From NCBI GenBank assembly GCA_022565695.1, contig JAIUME010000007.1, forward strand, positions 78,754-142,753: a stretch of DNA of 64,000 bases, given 5' to 3'. Position 1 is the stretch's first letter, and every line of letters starts with the position of its first letter. The notes beneath the pieces are model-generated. The model had not been told where the DNA came from, did not search any database, and saw nothing but the letters and a program-made list of their open reading frames with translations. This stretch comes from Alcanivorax sp. (GTDB lineage: Bacteria; Pseudomonadota; Gammaproteobacteria; Pseudomonadales; Alcanivoracaceae). Shown here piece by piece: positions 52,021-60,433 of this stretch. A program made the translations under genes and the position numbers.

Positions 52021-53901
52021 ATGCCACGAATCACATTGCTTGATCCCCGCCTGGCCAACCAGATTGCTGCCGGTGAAGTGGTCGAGCGCCCCGCCTCGGT
52101 GGTCAAGGAACTGCTGGAAAACGCCCTCGACGCCGGCGCCGGACAGATCGTGGTGGACGTGGAGCAGGGCGGCGTGCGCCTGATCCGTGTGCGCGATGAT
52201 GGCGGCGGTATCGAGCGCGATGATCTGGCCCTGGCGTTGTCCCGCCATGCCACCAGCAAGATCCGTGCAGTGGAAGATCTGGAGGCCATCGGCAGCCTCG
52301 GTTTTCGTGGCGAGGCGCTGGCGGCGATCAGCTCGGTGTCCCGTCTGACCATGACCAGCTTTGCTGGCGAGAACGAGGACGATGCCACCGGCTGGCAGGT
52401 CCAGGTTGCCGGCCGCGATATGGCGCCGGAGCTCAGCCCCGCTGCCCACCCCCGCGGCACCACGGTGGAAATGCGTGATCTGTTTTTCAACACCCCGGCC
52501 CGGCGCCGTTTTCTGCGCACCGAAAAAACCGAATACAACCACCTGGAAGAAGTGTTCCGCCGCATTGCCCTGAGTGAATTCGACACCGGCTTCCGCCTGT
52601 CTCACAACCAGAAAGCGATCCATCAATTGCCCCCGGCGAAGGACCCCGCTGCCCGCGCCCAGCGCGTTGCCCGTCTGTGCGGTGCCGGTTTCATGGAGCA
52701 ATCCGTTGCGGTAGATATCGAAGCCGCCGGCCTGCGCCTGCACGGCTGGCTTGGCCTGCCGACCTTCTCCCGTTCCCAGGCTGATTTGCAGTATTTCTAT
52801 GTGAATGGCCGCGTGATTCGCGACAAGGTCGTCAACCATGCCGTGCGCCAGGCCTATCGCGATGTGCTCTACCACGGCCGCCATCCGGCCTATGTGCTGT
52901 TCCTGGAACTGGACCCGGCACTGGTGGACGTCAACGTCCATCCCACCAAACATGAAGTACGCTTCCGCGAACAACGTATGGTGCACGACTTCCTGTTTCG
53001 TTCCTTGCATCGCGCCATTGCCGAGCTGCGCCCTGGCGAAGGGCCCGTGCCAGAAGCGCGCGCTGTGACATCAGCGGGTGGGGGTTTTACGGGGGATGCC
53101 ACTGCCCCGCCAGAGCAGGGCAACATGATGCTGGCGCCACCACGCGCCCAACCGTCTCGCGAAGACGGGCATGTGCAGGCACGTACCTATTTCGGCCAGC
53201 AGCCGTCACCTGCGCCGACCAGTGGCTTCGCCGGTGGCCGTTATGAACAACCCGGTGCATTGCCGGCCAACGGCGTAGGCGATCCGCGTACCATGCCCGC
53301 TGAACGCAGCGACGGCACACCGCCCCTCGGCTTTGCCCTGGCGCATTTACACGGCATCTATATCCTGGCCCAGAACGCCGACGGCCTGGTGCTGGTGGAC
53401 ACCCACGCCGCCCATGAACGCATCACCTACGAAGGCATGAAGCAGGCCTGGGCCGACGCCCGCGTCCGCTCGCAGCCGTTGCTGGTGCCGGTCTCCATGG
53501 CTGTCTCCGCCCGCGAAGCCGACTTCGCCGAAAACCAGCCCGAGGTGTTCGAGCGTCTCGGCTTTACCCTTCAGCGCGGTGGCCCGGAGACCCTCGTCGT
53601 CCGCGACATCCCCGCACTGCTGCGCGGCGCCGATGTCGAAGCCCTGGTGCGTGACGTATTGTCTGACCTGATCATGGACGGCAGCAGCGAACGCATTGCC
53701 CAACGCATCGACGAACTACTCTCCACCATGGCCTGCCACGGCAGCGTGCGCGCCAACCGCCGCCTGACCATCGACGAAATGAACGCCCTCCTGCGCGACA
53801 TGGAAGCCACCGAACGCAGCGGCCAATGCAACCACGGCCGCCCCACCTGGATGCAACTCAGCATGAAAGAACTCGACCGCCTCTTCCTCCGCGGCCGCTA
53901 A
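52021..53901 (+). CDS. mutL: DNA mismatch repair protein MutL (endonuclease-type)
   Basis: MutL couples mismatch recognition by MutS to strand removal. The N-terminal GHKL ATPase shows the [22 protein letters not shown] region (E and N of the ATP site) and [11 protein letters not shown] proline-rich linker (about 345-430) joins the C-terminal dimerisation domain. That domain keeps the DxHAxxExxxxE metal motif as D460[11 protein letters not shown]471, plus ACHGSVRA and CNHGRPT, so it is the endonuclease-proficient type expected where MutH is absent, as in Pseudomonas. The 626-residue length fits. The next gene downstream is a convergent desaturase rather than miaA. Confidence 0.96.
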   Translation: MPRITLLDPRLANQIAAGEVVERPASVVKELLENALDAGAGQIVVDVEQGGVRLIRVRDDGGGIERDDLALALSRHATSKIRAVEDLEAIGSLGFRGEALAAISSVSRLTMTSFAGENEDDATGWQVQVAGRDMAPELSPAAHPRGTTVEMRDLFFNTPARRRFLRTEKTEYNHLEEVFRRIALSEFDTGFRLSHNQKAIHQLPPAKDPAARAQRVARLCGAGFMEQSVAVDIEAAGLRLHGWLGLPTFSRSQADLQYFYVNGRVIRDKVVNHAVRQAYRDVLYHGRHPAYVLFLELDPALVDVNVHPTKHEVRFREQRMVHDFLFRSLHRAIAELRPGEGPVPEARAVTSAGGGFTGDATAPPEQGNMMLAPPRAQPSREDGHVQARTYFGQQPSPAPTSGFAGGRYEQPGALPANGVGDPRTMPAERSDGTPPLGFALAHLHGIYILAQNADGLVLVDTHAAHERITYEGMKQAWADARVRSQPLLVPVSMAVSAREADFAENQPEVFERLGFTLQRGGPETLVVRDIPALLRGADVEALVRDVLSDLIMDGSSERIAQRIDELLSTMACHGSVRANRRLTIDEMNALLRDMEATERSGQCNHGRPTWMQLSMKELDRLFLRGR

Positions 53902-53921
53902 CCCCCCGGAAAATTACCCCG

Positions 53922-55049
53922 CTATGACGGGATATACTGTTTTTTCGGCGGCAATGCGTATCGGAATATCTTGCGCCACACGCTGAACAATTGCGCGCCA
54001 AAAGGACGAGCGTTGTAGCGGATGTTGTAGCGCTCACACAGGGCACGGATTTCCGGCGCAACGTCCTGATAGCGACGGCTCGGCATGGACGGGAACAGGT
54101 GGTGTTCGATCTGGCAGCTCAGGTGGCCGCTCATCAGATGCATCCATGGGCCGCACTCGATATTGGCGGAGCCCAGGATCTGCCGGATGTACCAGCCGGC
54201 CTTGTCTTCATCTTCGATATCCGCTTCCTCGAAATCCTCGACGTCGTCCGCGAAATGCCCGCAGAAGATCACAGCATAAGCCCACAGGTTGCGGATCAGG
54301 TTGGCGCCCATATTTGCCAGAAAAACCTGCAGGAAATAGGGGCCGGCGAGGAGCGGAAAAAGCAGATAGTCCTTGCCCAGAGACCGGGCAATCTTGTTTC
54401 TCAGCGCCCGCAGCTTGGGGAGGATTGAGGCTTTGCTGCGTCGACCGGCGCGCCAGTCTGCCAATTCGTCATCATGGATGGCGACGCCCCAGTTGAAGAA
54501 CAGGGCCATCATCATGTTGGTCACGGGCTGGAACAGGTGCGAGCGCTTCCAGGGTTGCCGCTCGCTGACCCGCAACGCCTCGTAGCCGAAATCGCGGTCC
54601 CGGCCGATCACGTTGGTCCATTTATGGTGGATCATGTTGTGGGAGCGCTGCCACTGACGTGCGGGGCAGACGCCACCCCATTCCCAGGTGCTGGAGTGGA
54701 TTTTCGGATCGCCGAGCCAGTTCCACTGGCCGTGCAATACGTTGTGACCGATCTCCATATTGTCGAGAATCTTGGCCAGGCCGAGAATGATGGCGCCAAT
54801 GACGAAGCAGGCCGGATGGAGAATGCCGGCGAAGATGATAATGCGCCCGGAAATTTCCGCAGTGCGATGCGCGGCGAGCAGCCGGCGGAAGTAGCGCTCG
54901 TCCTTCTCCCCCAGATCACTCATGGCCCGGTTTCCGATACGCTTTACTTCTGCACCGAAGGACTGGATGTCTGCCTCTGAAAGATGGCGCGCGCCGGCGA
55001 CACGTTTCAACCCGCTGTTGCGCTTCTGGCATGTCGCTGCTGTGCTCAC
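53922..55049 (-). CDS. Second membrane fatty-acid desaturase
   Basis: This 375-residue paralogue of the 29962-31101 desaturase has the same three boxes (HNVLH, HNMIHH, HQIEHH variant CQIEHH) and the same overall length. It lacks a neighbouring reductase, so it probably takes electrons from DesC or another ferredoxin system. It starts with GTG at 55049, with GGGAG nine bases upstream. Two differences stand out: an acidic patch (DFEEADIEDEDK) in the loop before the last box, and WGGVCPARQWQRSH before the second box. It may have a different chain-length or position preference. It converges on mutL with 20 bases between stops. Confidence 0.9.
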   Translation of the reverse strand: MSTAATCQKRNSGLKRVAGARHLSEADIQSFGAEVKRIGNRAMSDLGEKDERYFRRLLAAHRTAEISGRIIIFAGILHPACFVIGAIILGLAKILDNMEIGHNVLHGQWNWLGDPKIHSSTWEWGGVCPARQWQRSHNMIHHKWTNVIGRDRDFGYEALRVSERQPWKRSHLFQPVTNMMMALFFNWGVAIHDDELADWRAGRRSKASILPKLRALRNKIARSLGKDYLLFPLLAGPYFLQVFLANMGANLIRNLWAYAVIFCGHFADDVEDFEEADIEDEDKAGWYIRQILGSANIECGPWMHLMSGHLSCQIEHHLFPSMPSRRYQDVAPEIRALCERYNIRYNARPFGAQLFSVWRKIFRYALPPKKQYIPS

Positions 55050-55181
55050 TAACTAGGCTCCCTGATTCTGCTGGCTGGACCGGAGGTTACCGGGCCGCAG
55101 GGGGGAGAGTGAACCAGCCATTGGTGCTATTCTATTGTCAAAACAGGACGGGGGGACAAGCGCATGGCGCAAGGGGAAAAA

Positions 55182-55602
55182 ATGAGAGCCATTGTGGCTG
55201 TATGCATGATTCTGGTAGCTGGTTGCAGCAGCAGCGGGCACTCTCCAGCCGCAGGGGGGGGCAGGTGATGCCACGTTTCATCAGAACTGGCAGCCAATCA
55301 GCTGCCCGGCATTTACTGAGTTGCCATCACGCCATGAAAAGGTTCGACGCTGCTTCGATCTGAATGCTGCCCGGATTGGGGAGCTTTATGCCAGAGAGCG
55401 GGCTGAAAGACCCTATTCTCGCGGTGCTATAAAAATCCTTATCACCTTTGGAGGGCATGGCACAAATCACTCGGTTGCGCCGATCTCTGTGGATCCGGGC
55501 CTGGAGGCATTGAGTGAATATGTTCTGGATTATGTCCGCAGTATGTCCTTTGGTCCCGATATCTCCATGGGCGAAGTGGAGTACCAGATGAGCTTTCAAT
55601 AG
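55182..55602 (+). pseudogene. Small lipoprotein with TonB_C-like domain, split by one extra G in a G8 tract
   Basis: A good ribosome site (AAGGGG) and ATG at 55182 open a lipoprotein signal sequence (MRAIVAVCMILVAGCSSSG, lipobox Cys 15) that stops at TGA 55266-55268 just after a run of eight G (55254-55261). With seven G the frame would continue without a stop to TAG 55600-55602. The result would be a protein of about 139 residues whose C-terminal half (RGAIKILITFGGHGTN ... SEYVLDYVRSMSF) resembles the TonB_C/AgmX periplasmic domain. The gene is thus either frameshifted, phase-variable by G-tract slippage, or affected by a sequencing error. The neighbouring small secreted protein has a similar layout. 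Confidence 0.7.
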
Positions 55603-55655
55603 CCGTGCCGGAACTTGACTATTATACCTCTCTCCGACACGGAGTCTCTTGCTCA

Positions 55656-56123
55656 ATGAAATTGATGAATTATGCTGTTCTGGCGATGCTCGGGGTCGCT
55701 CTGTCTCTGGGGTTTAATGCTGTTATGGCTGAATCTTTTGTGCCTGAAGACGAGCATCAGGCTCAAGCCATGGAGCAGCTTGTCGATGTGTACGCGAGAT
55801 ACGGCGGCTTACCGCGTTCCGAGGGATGCATGCAGTACAGGGCTTACATATCCGAATCCGGGGAGGGTGTTGGTCTCGAGATGATAGAGAGTGAGTTTGA
55901 TAACCTGGAGCTTGCAGAGAATGCCTTGAGAGCGTTCGCTCCGTTTGTAGTGCTACCTGACGGTAGCTCTGAAGCGACAGGGCACTTGTGCTTCTCGGGT
56001 CCGGATGATGAGGAAGCCAGGGAGTTAGAGTATGTGCTATCTGTGGAGAAGGATGGCATACCGAATCGGGATTGGCTTGACGGTCTGCTTCAGGAAGAGT
56101 CGTCCCGGTGCACAGGTCTATGA
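55656..56123 (+). CDS. Small secreted protein of unknown function
   Basis: This 155-residue protein starts with a clear signal peptide (MKLMNYAVLAMLGVALSLG ... VMAES). The mature part of about 130 residues is acidic with three Cys (in EGCMQY, HLCFSG and RCTGL). The segment YISESGEGVGLEMIES ... ALRAFAPFVVLPDG has the strand-helix-strand look of a TonB_C-like domain, as in the preceding broken lipoprotein. GGAG lies 12 bases upstream of the ATG at 55656. The two small genes are 53 bases apart and may form one transcript. I do not recognise the family. Confidence 0.6.
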   Translation: MKLMNYAVLAMLGVALSLGFNAVMAESFVPEDEHQAQAMEQLVDVYARYGGLPRSEGCMQYRAYISESGEGVGLEMIESEFDNLELAENALRAFAPFVVLPDGSSEATGHLCFSGPDDEEARELEYVLSVEKDGIPNRDWLDGLLQEESSRCTGL

Positions 56124-56308
56124 TTCGTTGGTTGATCGGCGTGCGTTGGTGATGACGTCAGGCGTGGGAGAGACGTTGGTTTTGCCTGGCGCCAATTTAC
56201 ATGCGTGGAGGAGTCATGACTTTCCCAGAAGATGCGTTCCTCAGCTTCGCTTTTAAAGCCCGGAATTTTCTTTGATTCCTTCATAAAAAAACCCATTTAT
56301 CACGTTTA
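56124..56308. other. Gene-free spacer
   Basis: This spacer between the small secreted protein and the convergent oxidoreductase holds no credible gene. Its right part (about 56250-56330) is AT-rich, with a run of seven A at 56284-56291 that would read as T in the oxidoreductase transcript. A clear stem before it is not visible. Confidence 0.4.
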
Positions 56309-57280
56309 TTACTCAATACTTTCCTCGGGTATCACCTGAATCACGATCTTCCCCCGTGCCCGGCCGGTCTTGCTGTGCTGATACGCCTGATCCAACTCTG
56401 CCAAGAGATACAGGCTGTCGATTACGGGTGTCACGCGGCCGGCCTCGATCCACTGGGTCAGTGTCTGCAGGTCCTGCTGCCAGGACTCCACCATCACCAG
56501 CTTCGCCTGCACAGTGCGGCGCAACAGTTTGCGGCGTGCCACGTTCAGGTAGGCGTGTGCATAGCCGCCGGTAGTGACGAATATCCCGCCTTCTTTCAGT
56601 AGTGTTTCGCAACTGTCCGGGCTTTCGTGGGAGGTGGCGTCGAATACCACATCGAAATCGTCGTTCCGCTGCAGGTAGTCTTCTGCGGTGTAGTCGATGA
56701 CCTTGTCTGCACCGAGTTTGCGCACCAATTCCACATTCCTGCCACTACAGACACCAGTAACCTCGGCGCCCAATGCCTTGCCGATCTGCACGGCGAAGGT
56801 ACCGACGCCGCCGGAGGCGCCGATGATCAGCAAGCGGGTGCCGGTGCCCACGCTTGCCTTGCGGAAGGCTTGCAGGGCTGTCTGTGCCGCCAGCGGCACG
56901 GCGGCGGCCTGCTCGTGGCTGAGGTTGGCGGGTTTGTGCGCCACGCGGCGCTGGTCGATGATGGCGAACTCGGCGCAGGCGTTGGTGCGCAGTCGCATGT
57001 CCATGCCATAAACGGCATCACCGATCTCGAAGCCGGTAACGCCCCGGCCCTTGTCCACCACGAGACCGCTGAGGTCATCGCCGAACAGGTTGGTGCGCAG
57101 GGGGCCGCCCAGCGGTGGTACAAGTGCGGCAATATTGCGGTTGAGCTTCCAGTCCTTCGGGTTTACGGACGAGGCATGCACAGCCACCAGAAGGTCATTA
57201 CGACCCGGCCCGGGGCGCGGCACTTCGCGGACCACTAACGGTGTGCGGCGACCCATACCTGATGTCACGATGGCTTTCAT
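56309..57280 (-). CDS. MDR-family NAD(P)-dependent oxidoreductase (quinone reductase-like)
   Basis: This 323-residue medium-chain reductase lacks the catalytic zinc Cys/His set of alcohol dehydrogenases and resembles the quinone oxidoreductase/RTN4IP1 group. The N-terminal half has NPKDWKLNRN and FGDDLSGLVV. The Rossmann domain shows GASGGVGTFAVQIGKALGA and the GADKVIDYTAEDY segment. I chose the ATG at 57280 because AGGAG precedes it; an upstream frame adds ten residues without conservation. It is monocistronic, between two genes on the other strand. Likely substrates are quinones or alpha,beta-unsaturated carbonyls, inferred from the family. Confidence 0.88.
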   Translation of the reverse strand: MKAIVTSGMGRRTPLVVREVPRPGPGRNDLLVAVHASSVNPKDWKLNRNIAALVPPLGGPLRTNLFGDDLSGLVVDKGRGVTGFEIGDAVYGMDMRLRTNACAEFAIIDQRRVAHKPANLSHEQAAAVPLAAQTALQAFRKASVGTGTRLLIIGASGGVGTFAVQIGKALGAEVTGVCSGRNVELVRKLGADKVIDYTAEDYLQRNDDFDVVFDATSHESPDSCETLLKEGGIFVTTGGYAHAYLNVARRKLLRRTVQAKLVMVESWQQDLQTLTQWIEAGRVTPVIDSLYLLAELDQAYQHSKTGRARGKIVIQVIPEESIE

Positions 57281-57427
57281 AACTGTGCTCCTGACGTATG
57301 CCCACGTCATAACGGATCGTAATCATGGTATGCCTGCGTGGGCGAGGCAACGATCCTTGTTGTTTGCCGGCAGCGTACCCCGTTTGAGGGACATGCAGCG
57401 CCAGCCTGCCCTACCTACAATGTGGGT

Positions 57428-57460
57428 TGATGCCGGGCTGATACCGGACTGATACAGGAT
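57428..57460. repeat. Three 11-bp direct repeats before the DUF1566 gene
   Basis: TGATGCCGGGC, TGATACCGGAC and TGATACAGGAT follow each other without spacer. The 11-base period is about one helical turn, so each copy would face the same side of the DNA. They end 19 bases before the start codon at 57480 and may be a regulator site or a leader element. Confidence 0.5.
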
Positions 57461-57479
57461 TGTGGCTGGGGGGCCGCCG

Positions 57480-59723
57480 ATGAGCACCTTTTCGATACGT
57501 CCGGCACTGGCTGCGCGCCATCTTGCCCTGACCATGCTGACTTGCCTCGCGGTGACCGGTTGCGGCGGAGGCGGCAGCAGTAGCTCGGGCGCTGATCCCG
57601 GCATCGCCTTCACCCCCCTGAATGACACGGGCATCACCTATTGCGGTGATGCAGAAGACAGCGTCAATACGCCCTGTCTCGGTAACGAACCTCCCGGGCA
57701 GGATGCCGATTTTGGCCGCGATGCGGAGGCTGATCTGGAAAAGATCGGCGCGGGCGAGGCCGGCTTTGATTACTCCCGTGTCTGCCACAACGGCGATGTG
57801 GAAGATCAAGGGGCCTGTCCGCCCCAGCCCCTGCGTGGTGATCTGGACCAGCACTGGGGCTGCACCCGCGACAATGTGACCGGGCTGCTCTGGGAACTGA
57901 AGGATGCCAGCACGCTGAGCATGCGCCATGTGGACCATGGCTACACTTGGTACAACCCGTCACCCTCGACTCTGAATCCGGGGGAGCCCGGCGACACCAA
58001 CAGTTGCGACAGCTCCCTGAATGATCAGCCCTGCAATGTCGCCGCCTATATTGCGGCGGTCAACGCAGCAGGCCTGTGCGGCCATAACGACTGGCGCCTG
58101 CCGTCGCGTCAGGAGCTGGAAAGTCTGGTGCACTACGGTCGTGAGGCGCCCCATCAGGACACGGACCTGTTCCCGGAAATACCCGCTGCGGCGCTCTGGG
58201 CCGCTACACGCGATGCCGGCAGCACGGACAGCGCCTGGACGCTGGATATGGGCACCGCCCTGCATGCGACACACACCCTGGATGCGCCACTGGCGGTAAG
58301 GCTGGTGCGTGGCGAGCGTATTGATCCGCCCGACCCGGTCGCGCAGGACCACTGCGCCGAAGGCCTGCAAAGCAGTATGCCGCTGCGTCGCTATGACAAT
58401 GCACTGGCGGGTACCGTCGTCGACCTGACCACCGGGCTGATGTGGAAGCAGTGCGTCGAAGGGCTGTCCGGACAGGATTGCACTGACGGCACGGCGCAGG
58501 CGCAGGGTTGGGCGGCAACCCTGGATGATGCTGCAGTACACAGCTTTGCCGGTTTCGACGACTGGCGTCTGCCCAATGTGCGCGAACTGGCATCGCTGCA
58601 GGACACCTGCACCCGGGACCCGGCGCTGTCGCCGCTGCTTTTCCCCGCCCCGGCACTGGGCAACCTGTGGACCGCCTCGCCCGCCGCACCGGACATGGCC
58701 TGGCAAGTGAGCGCCGGGGATGGGCGGCCAGTGCGAGCCACCCGTGACGACATGGCCGGGGCCCGGCTGGTGCGTGGCGGTTCGCCGCGTCTGGCACCGC
58801 CGCGCAGCGATACGCTGGTGCTGCGCGCCGGGGCGCCCGACGAACAGGGCCCCTATGAGCCGGGTCAGCTTGAGCCCTATACCTTTACCGCTCAGGCAGT
58901 CGGCCCGGACTCGGCGATCGGCGCGGCCTCGATCACAGCGTGCCACGGCGCCGTGGCCGACGGTCTTGTCACCATCGAGATTGAAGGCACTGTTCTGGAT
59001 TGCGACAACCTGCCGCAGTCGCTGCCCGTCCCTGAAGGGCTCGTCTACAACAGCGACGGCGCCCGGGAGCATCATTGGCACGGCAGCTGGGCGCCCGACG
59101 CCAGCTTGTTGCCGAGCCTCGGTGCCACAGAGGGTGATGCACTGGATATCCAGTTCACGGCGGCGGGCGAGGTGGCTCTGGGATCACCGCCGGTACGTCA
59201 TGAGTTCAAGGTCTACAATATCAATCAGCCGCCGTGGCTGACGCTCTCCTCCTCCAACCCGGCGACATGCATCACGGGGCCTTACACCGTGATGAGCTGC
59301 GAGCAGGAGATCCTGACCTCGGCGGGCATTGCCGGTATGTCCGTCGGCCTGCACTTCCATGATGTGGATATGTCCACCTCGTCCAGTTCCGGTGCCGGGG
59401 TGATTACCGATCTGGAGCTGATCTGCCTGGCGGAGAGCGGTTGTGATCCTGATGGGATGATTCACCTCTATATTGCCAGCACCCGAGGGTTAAATGAGCT
59501 GGAGCAATATCGCCGATACCGGCTTGCCGCCAATGCCTACAGAACCGACAGAGCGCTCAGTGTCATAACGGTGTATACGGATGTGCCGGGGGATTATCTT
59601 TTGAAGATCGAGGTGAATGACGCCGGTAATAGCGGCGCCTGCAGCTACGACGACCCCGGCTTGTGCCAGAGGCGCGCGCAGACCGAGCAATTGCTGAGGG
59701 TGCGCCACCCTGATGCCGACTAG
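57480..59723 (+). CDS. Lipoprotein with two DUF1566 (Lcl C-terminal) domains
   Basis: This 747-residue envelope protein carries a lipobox (LAVTGC) followed by a Gly/Ser linker. Two DUF1566 domains follow, each recognisable by TGLLWELK/TGLMWKQC and NDWRLPSRQELE/DDWRLPNVRELA. The remaining 300 residues are a cadherin- or Ig-like beta-rich region with many Asp and Cys residues. The start at 57480 has only a G-rich ribosome site. DUF1566 proteins are surface-associated and related to the C-type-lectin-like FGE-sulfatase fold, but their role is unknown. Three 11-bp repeats lie just upstream. No partner genes are evident. Confidence 0.8.
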   Translation: MSTFSIRPALAARHLALTMLTCLAVTGCGGGGSSSSGADPGIAFTPLNDTGITYCGDAEDSVNTPCLGNEPPGQDADFGRDAEADLEKIGAGEAGFDYSRVCHNGDVEDQGACPPQPLRGDLDQHWGCTRDNVTGLLWELKDASTLSMRHVDHGYTWYNPSPSTLNPGEPGDTNSCDSSLNDQPCNVAAYIAAVNAAGLCGHNDWRLPSRQELESLVHYGREAPHQDTDLFPEIPAAALWAATRDAGSTDSAWTLDMGTALHATHTLDAPLAVRLVRGERIDPPDPVAQDHCAEGLQSSMPLRRYDNALAGTVVDLTTGLMWKQCVEGLSGQDCTDGTAQAQGWAATLDDAAVHSFAGFDDWRLPNVRELASLQDTCTRDPALSPLLFPAPALGNLWTASPAAPDMAWQVSAGDGRPVRATRDDMAGARLVRGGSPRLAPPRSDTLVLRAGAPDEQGPYEPGQLEPYTFTAQAVGPDSAIGAASITACHGAVADGLVTIEIEGTVLDCDNLPQSLPVPEGLVYNSDGAREHHWHGSWAPDASLLPSLGATEGDALDIQFTAAGEVALGSPPVRHEFKVYNINQPPWLTLSSSNPATCITGPYTVMSCEQEILTSAGIAGMSVGLHFHDVDMSTSSSSGAGVITDLELICLAESGCDPDGMIHLYIASTRGLNELEQYRRYRLAANAYRTDRALSVITVYTDVPGDYLLKIEVNDAGNSGACSYDDPGLCQRRAQTEQLLRVRHPDAD

Positions 59724-59921
59724 ATGCTGGCAGCAGGCGCGACCAGGTGGCCGGCCACACTGCAGGCACTCGTTTGAACGGCAGATAAAAGGGTGTCATG
59801 TTCGGGCCATGATGCTATTTCGGAGGCTGCTCGCCTCCCCCGCTTCAGAGCATCAGTATCAGACCGGCACATCGTGCGCCGCAAGGGTAAGCTTGAGCGG
59901 TTGAAATAAGGAGGTGTGCCG
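59724..59921. other. Gene-free spacer with small palindromes
   Basis: Two short symmetrical elements are visible: GTGGCCGGCCAC near 59746-59757, a perfect 12-bp palindrome, and GGAGGC/GCCTCC with a five-base loop near 59822-59838. Neither is followed by a T-tract. The end of the spacer holds the strong AAGGAGG ribosome site of the acetyltransferase gene. Confidence 0.4.
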
Positions 59922-60386
59922 ATGACGCCAGATTATGAAGTCAGGCGGGTGGGCCGCGATGAGTTGGCGTTGATGGATGACCTGCTGGGGTTGTTCGGTG
60001 AAGTATTTGGACAGCCCGATGTCTATGGCGGCCAGCGGCCCGGCGCGGCCTACATGCGCCGGTTGCTGGGCAGCGGCACCTTTGTTGCGTTGGTGGCCGT
60101 GCAGGACGGTGTCGTCGTGGGCGGCCTGGCGGCCTATGAACTGATCAAGTTCGAGCAGGAGCGCAGCGAGATGTATATCTATGATCTCGCAGTGGCAGAG
60201 GGCTGCCGCCGTCGCGGTGTTGCCACGGCGCTGATTAAGATGCTCAAGCGTATCGCGGCGGCGCGAGGGGCATGGGTCATGTATGTGCAGGCGGATACCG
60301 GCCCGGAAGACGAGGCGGCCATTGCGCTCTATTCCCGGCTCGGGGTGCGCGAAGAGGTGCTGCACTTCGATATTCCAGTGACCTGA
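59922..60386 (+). CDS. GNAT acetyltransferase, AAC(3)-I-like
   Basis: This 154-residue GNAT protein strongly resembles aminoglycoside 3-N-acetyltransferases of the AAC(3)-I family. Matching blocks are LFGEVFG, FVALVAVQDGVVVGGLAAYEL, KFEQERSEMYIYDLAV, RRRGVATALI (acetyl-CoA loop) and the end LYSRLGVREEVLHFDI. An almost perfect ribosome site (AAGGAGG) lies seven bases before the ATG at 59922, which suggests efficient translation. It stands alone with no integron or transposon signs, so it is probably a chromosomal resident gene. Whether it modifies gentamicin-type drugs or a natural amine is not knowable from sequence. Confidence 0.85.
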   Translation: MTPDYEVRRVGRDELALMDDLLGLFGEVFGQPDVYGGQRPGAAYMRRLLGSGTFVALVAVQDGVVVGGLAAYELIKFEQERSEMYIYDLAVAEGCRRRGVATALIKMLKRIAAARGAWVMYVQADTGPEDEAAIALYSRLGVREEVLHFDIPVT

Positions 60387-60389
60387 GAG

Positions 60390-60419
60390 GCCCCGGGGTT
60401 GTAGCTTTCCCGCCGGGGC
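60390..60419. terminator. GC-rich hairpin between convergent genes
   Basis: GCCCCGG (60390-60396) and CCGGGGC (60413-60419) form a perfect 7-bp stem with a 16-base loop, followed on the plus strand by TGTTTG. It starts four bases after the acetyltransferase stop and ends 14 bases before the stop of the convergent lipoprotein gene, so a bidirectional terminator is likely. Confidence 0.5.
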
Positions 60420-60433
60420 TGTTTGCGGTTGTC

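Noticed and set aside
55321-55602. Independent 93-codon gene starting with TTG
   Set aside because: It is the downstream half of the frame-split lipoprotein; there is no ribosome site at 55321 and the frame continues upstream to the G tract.
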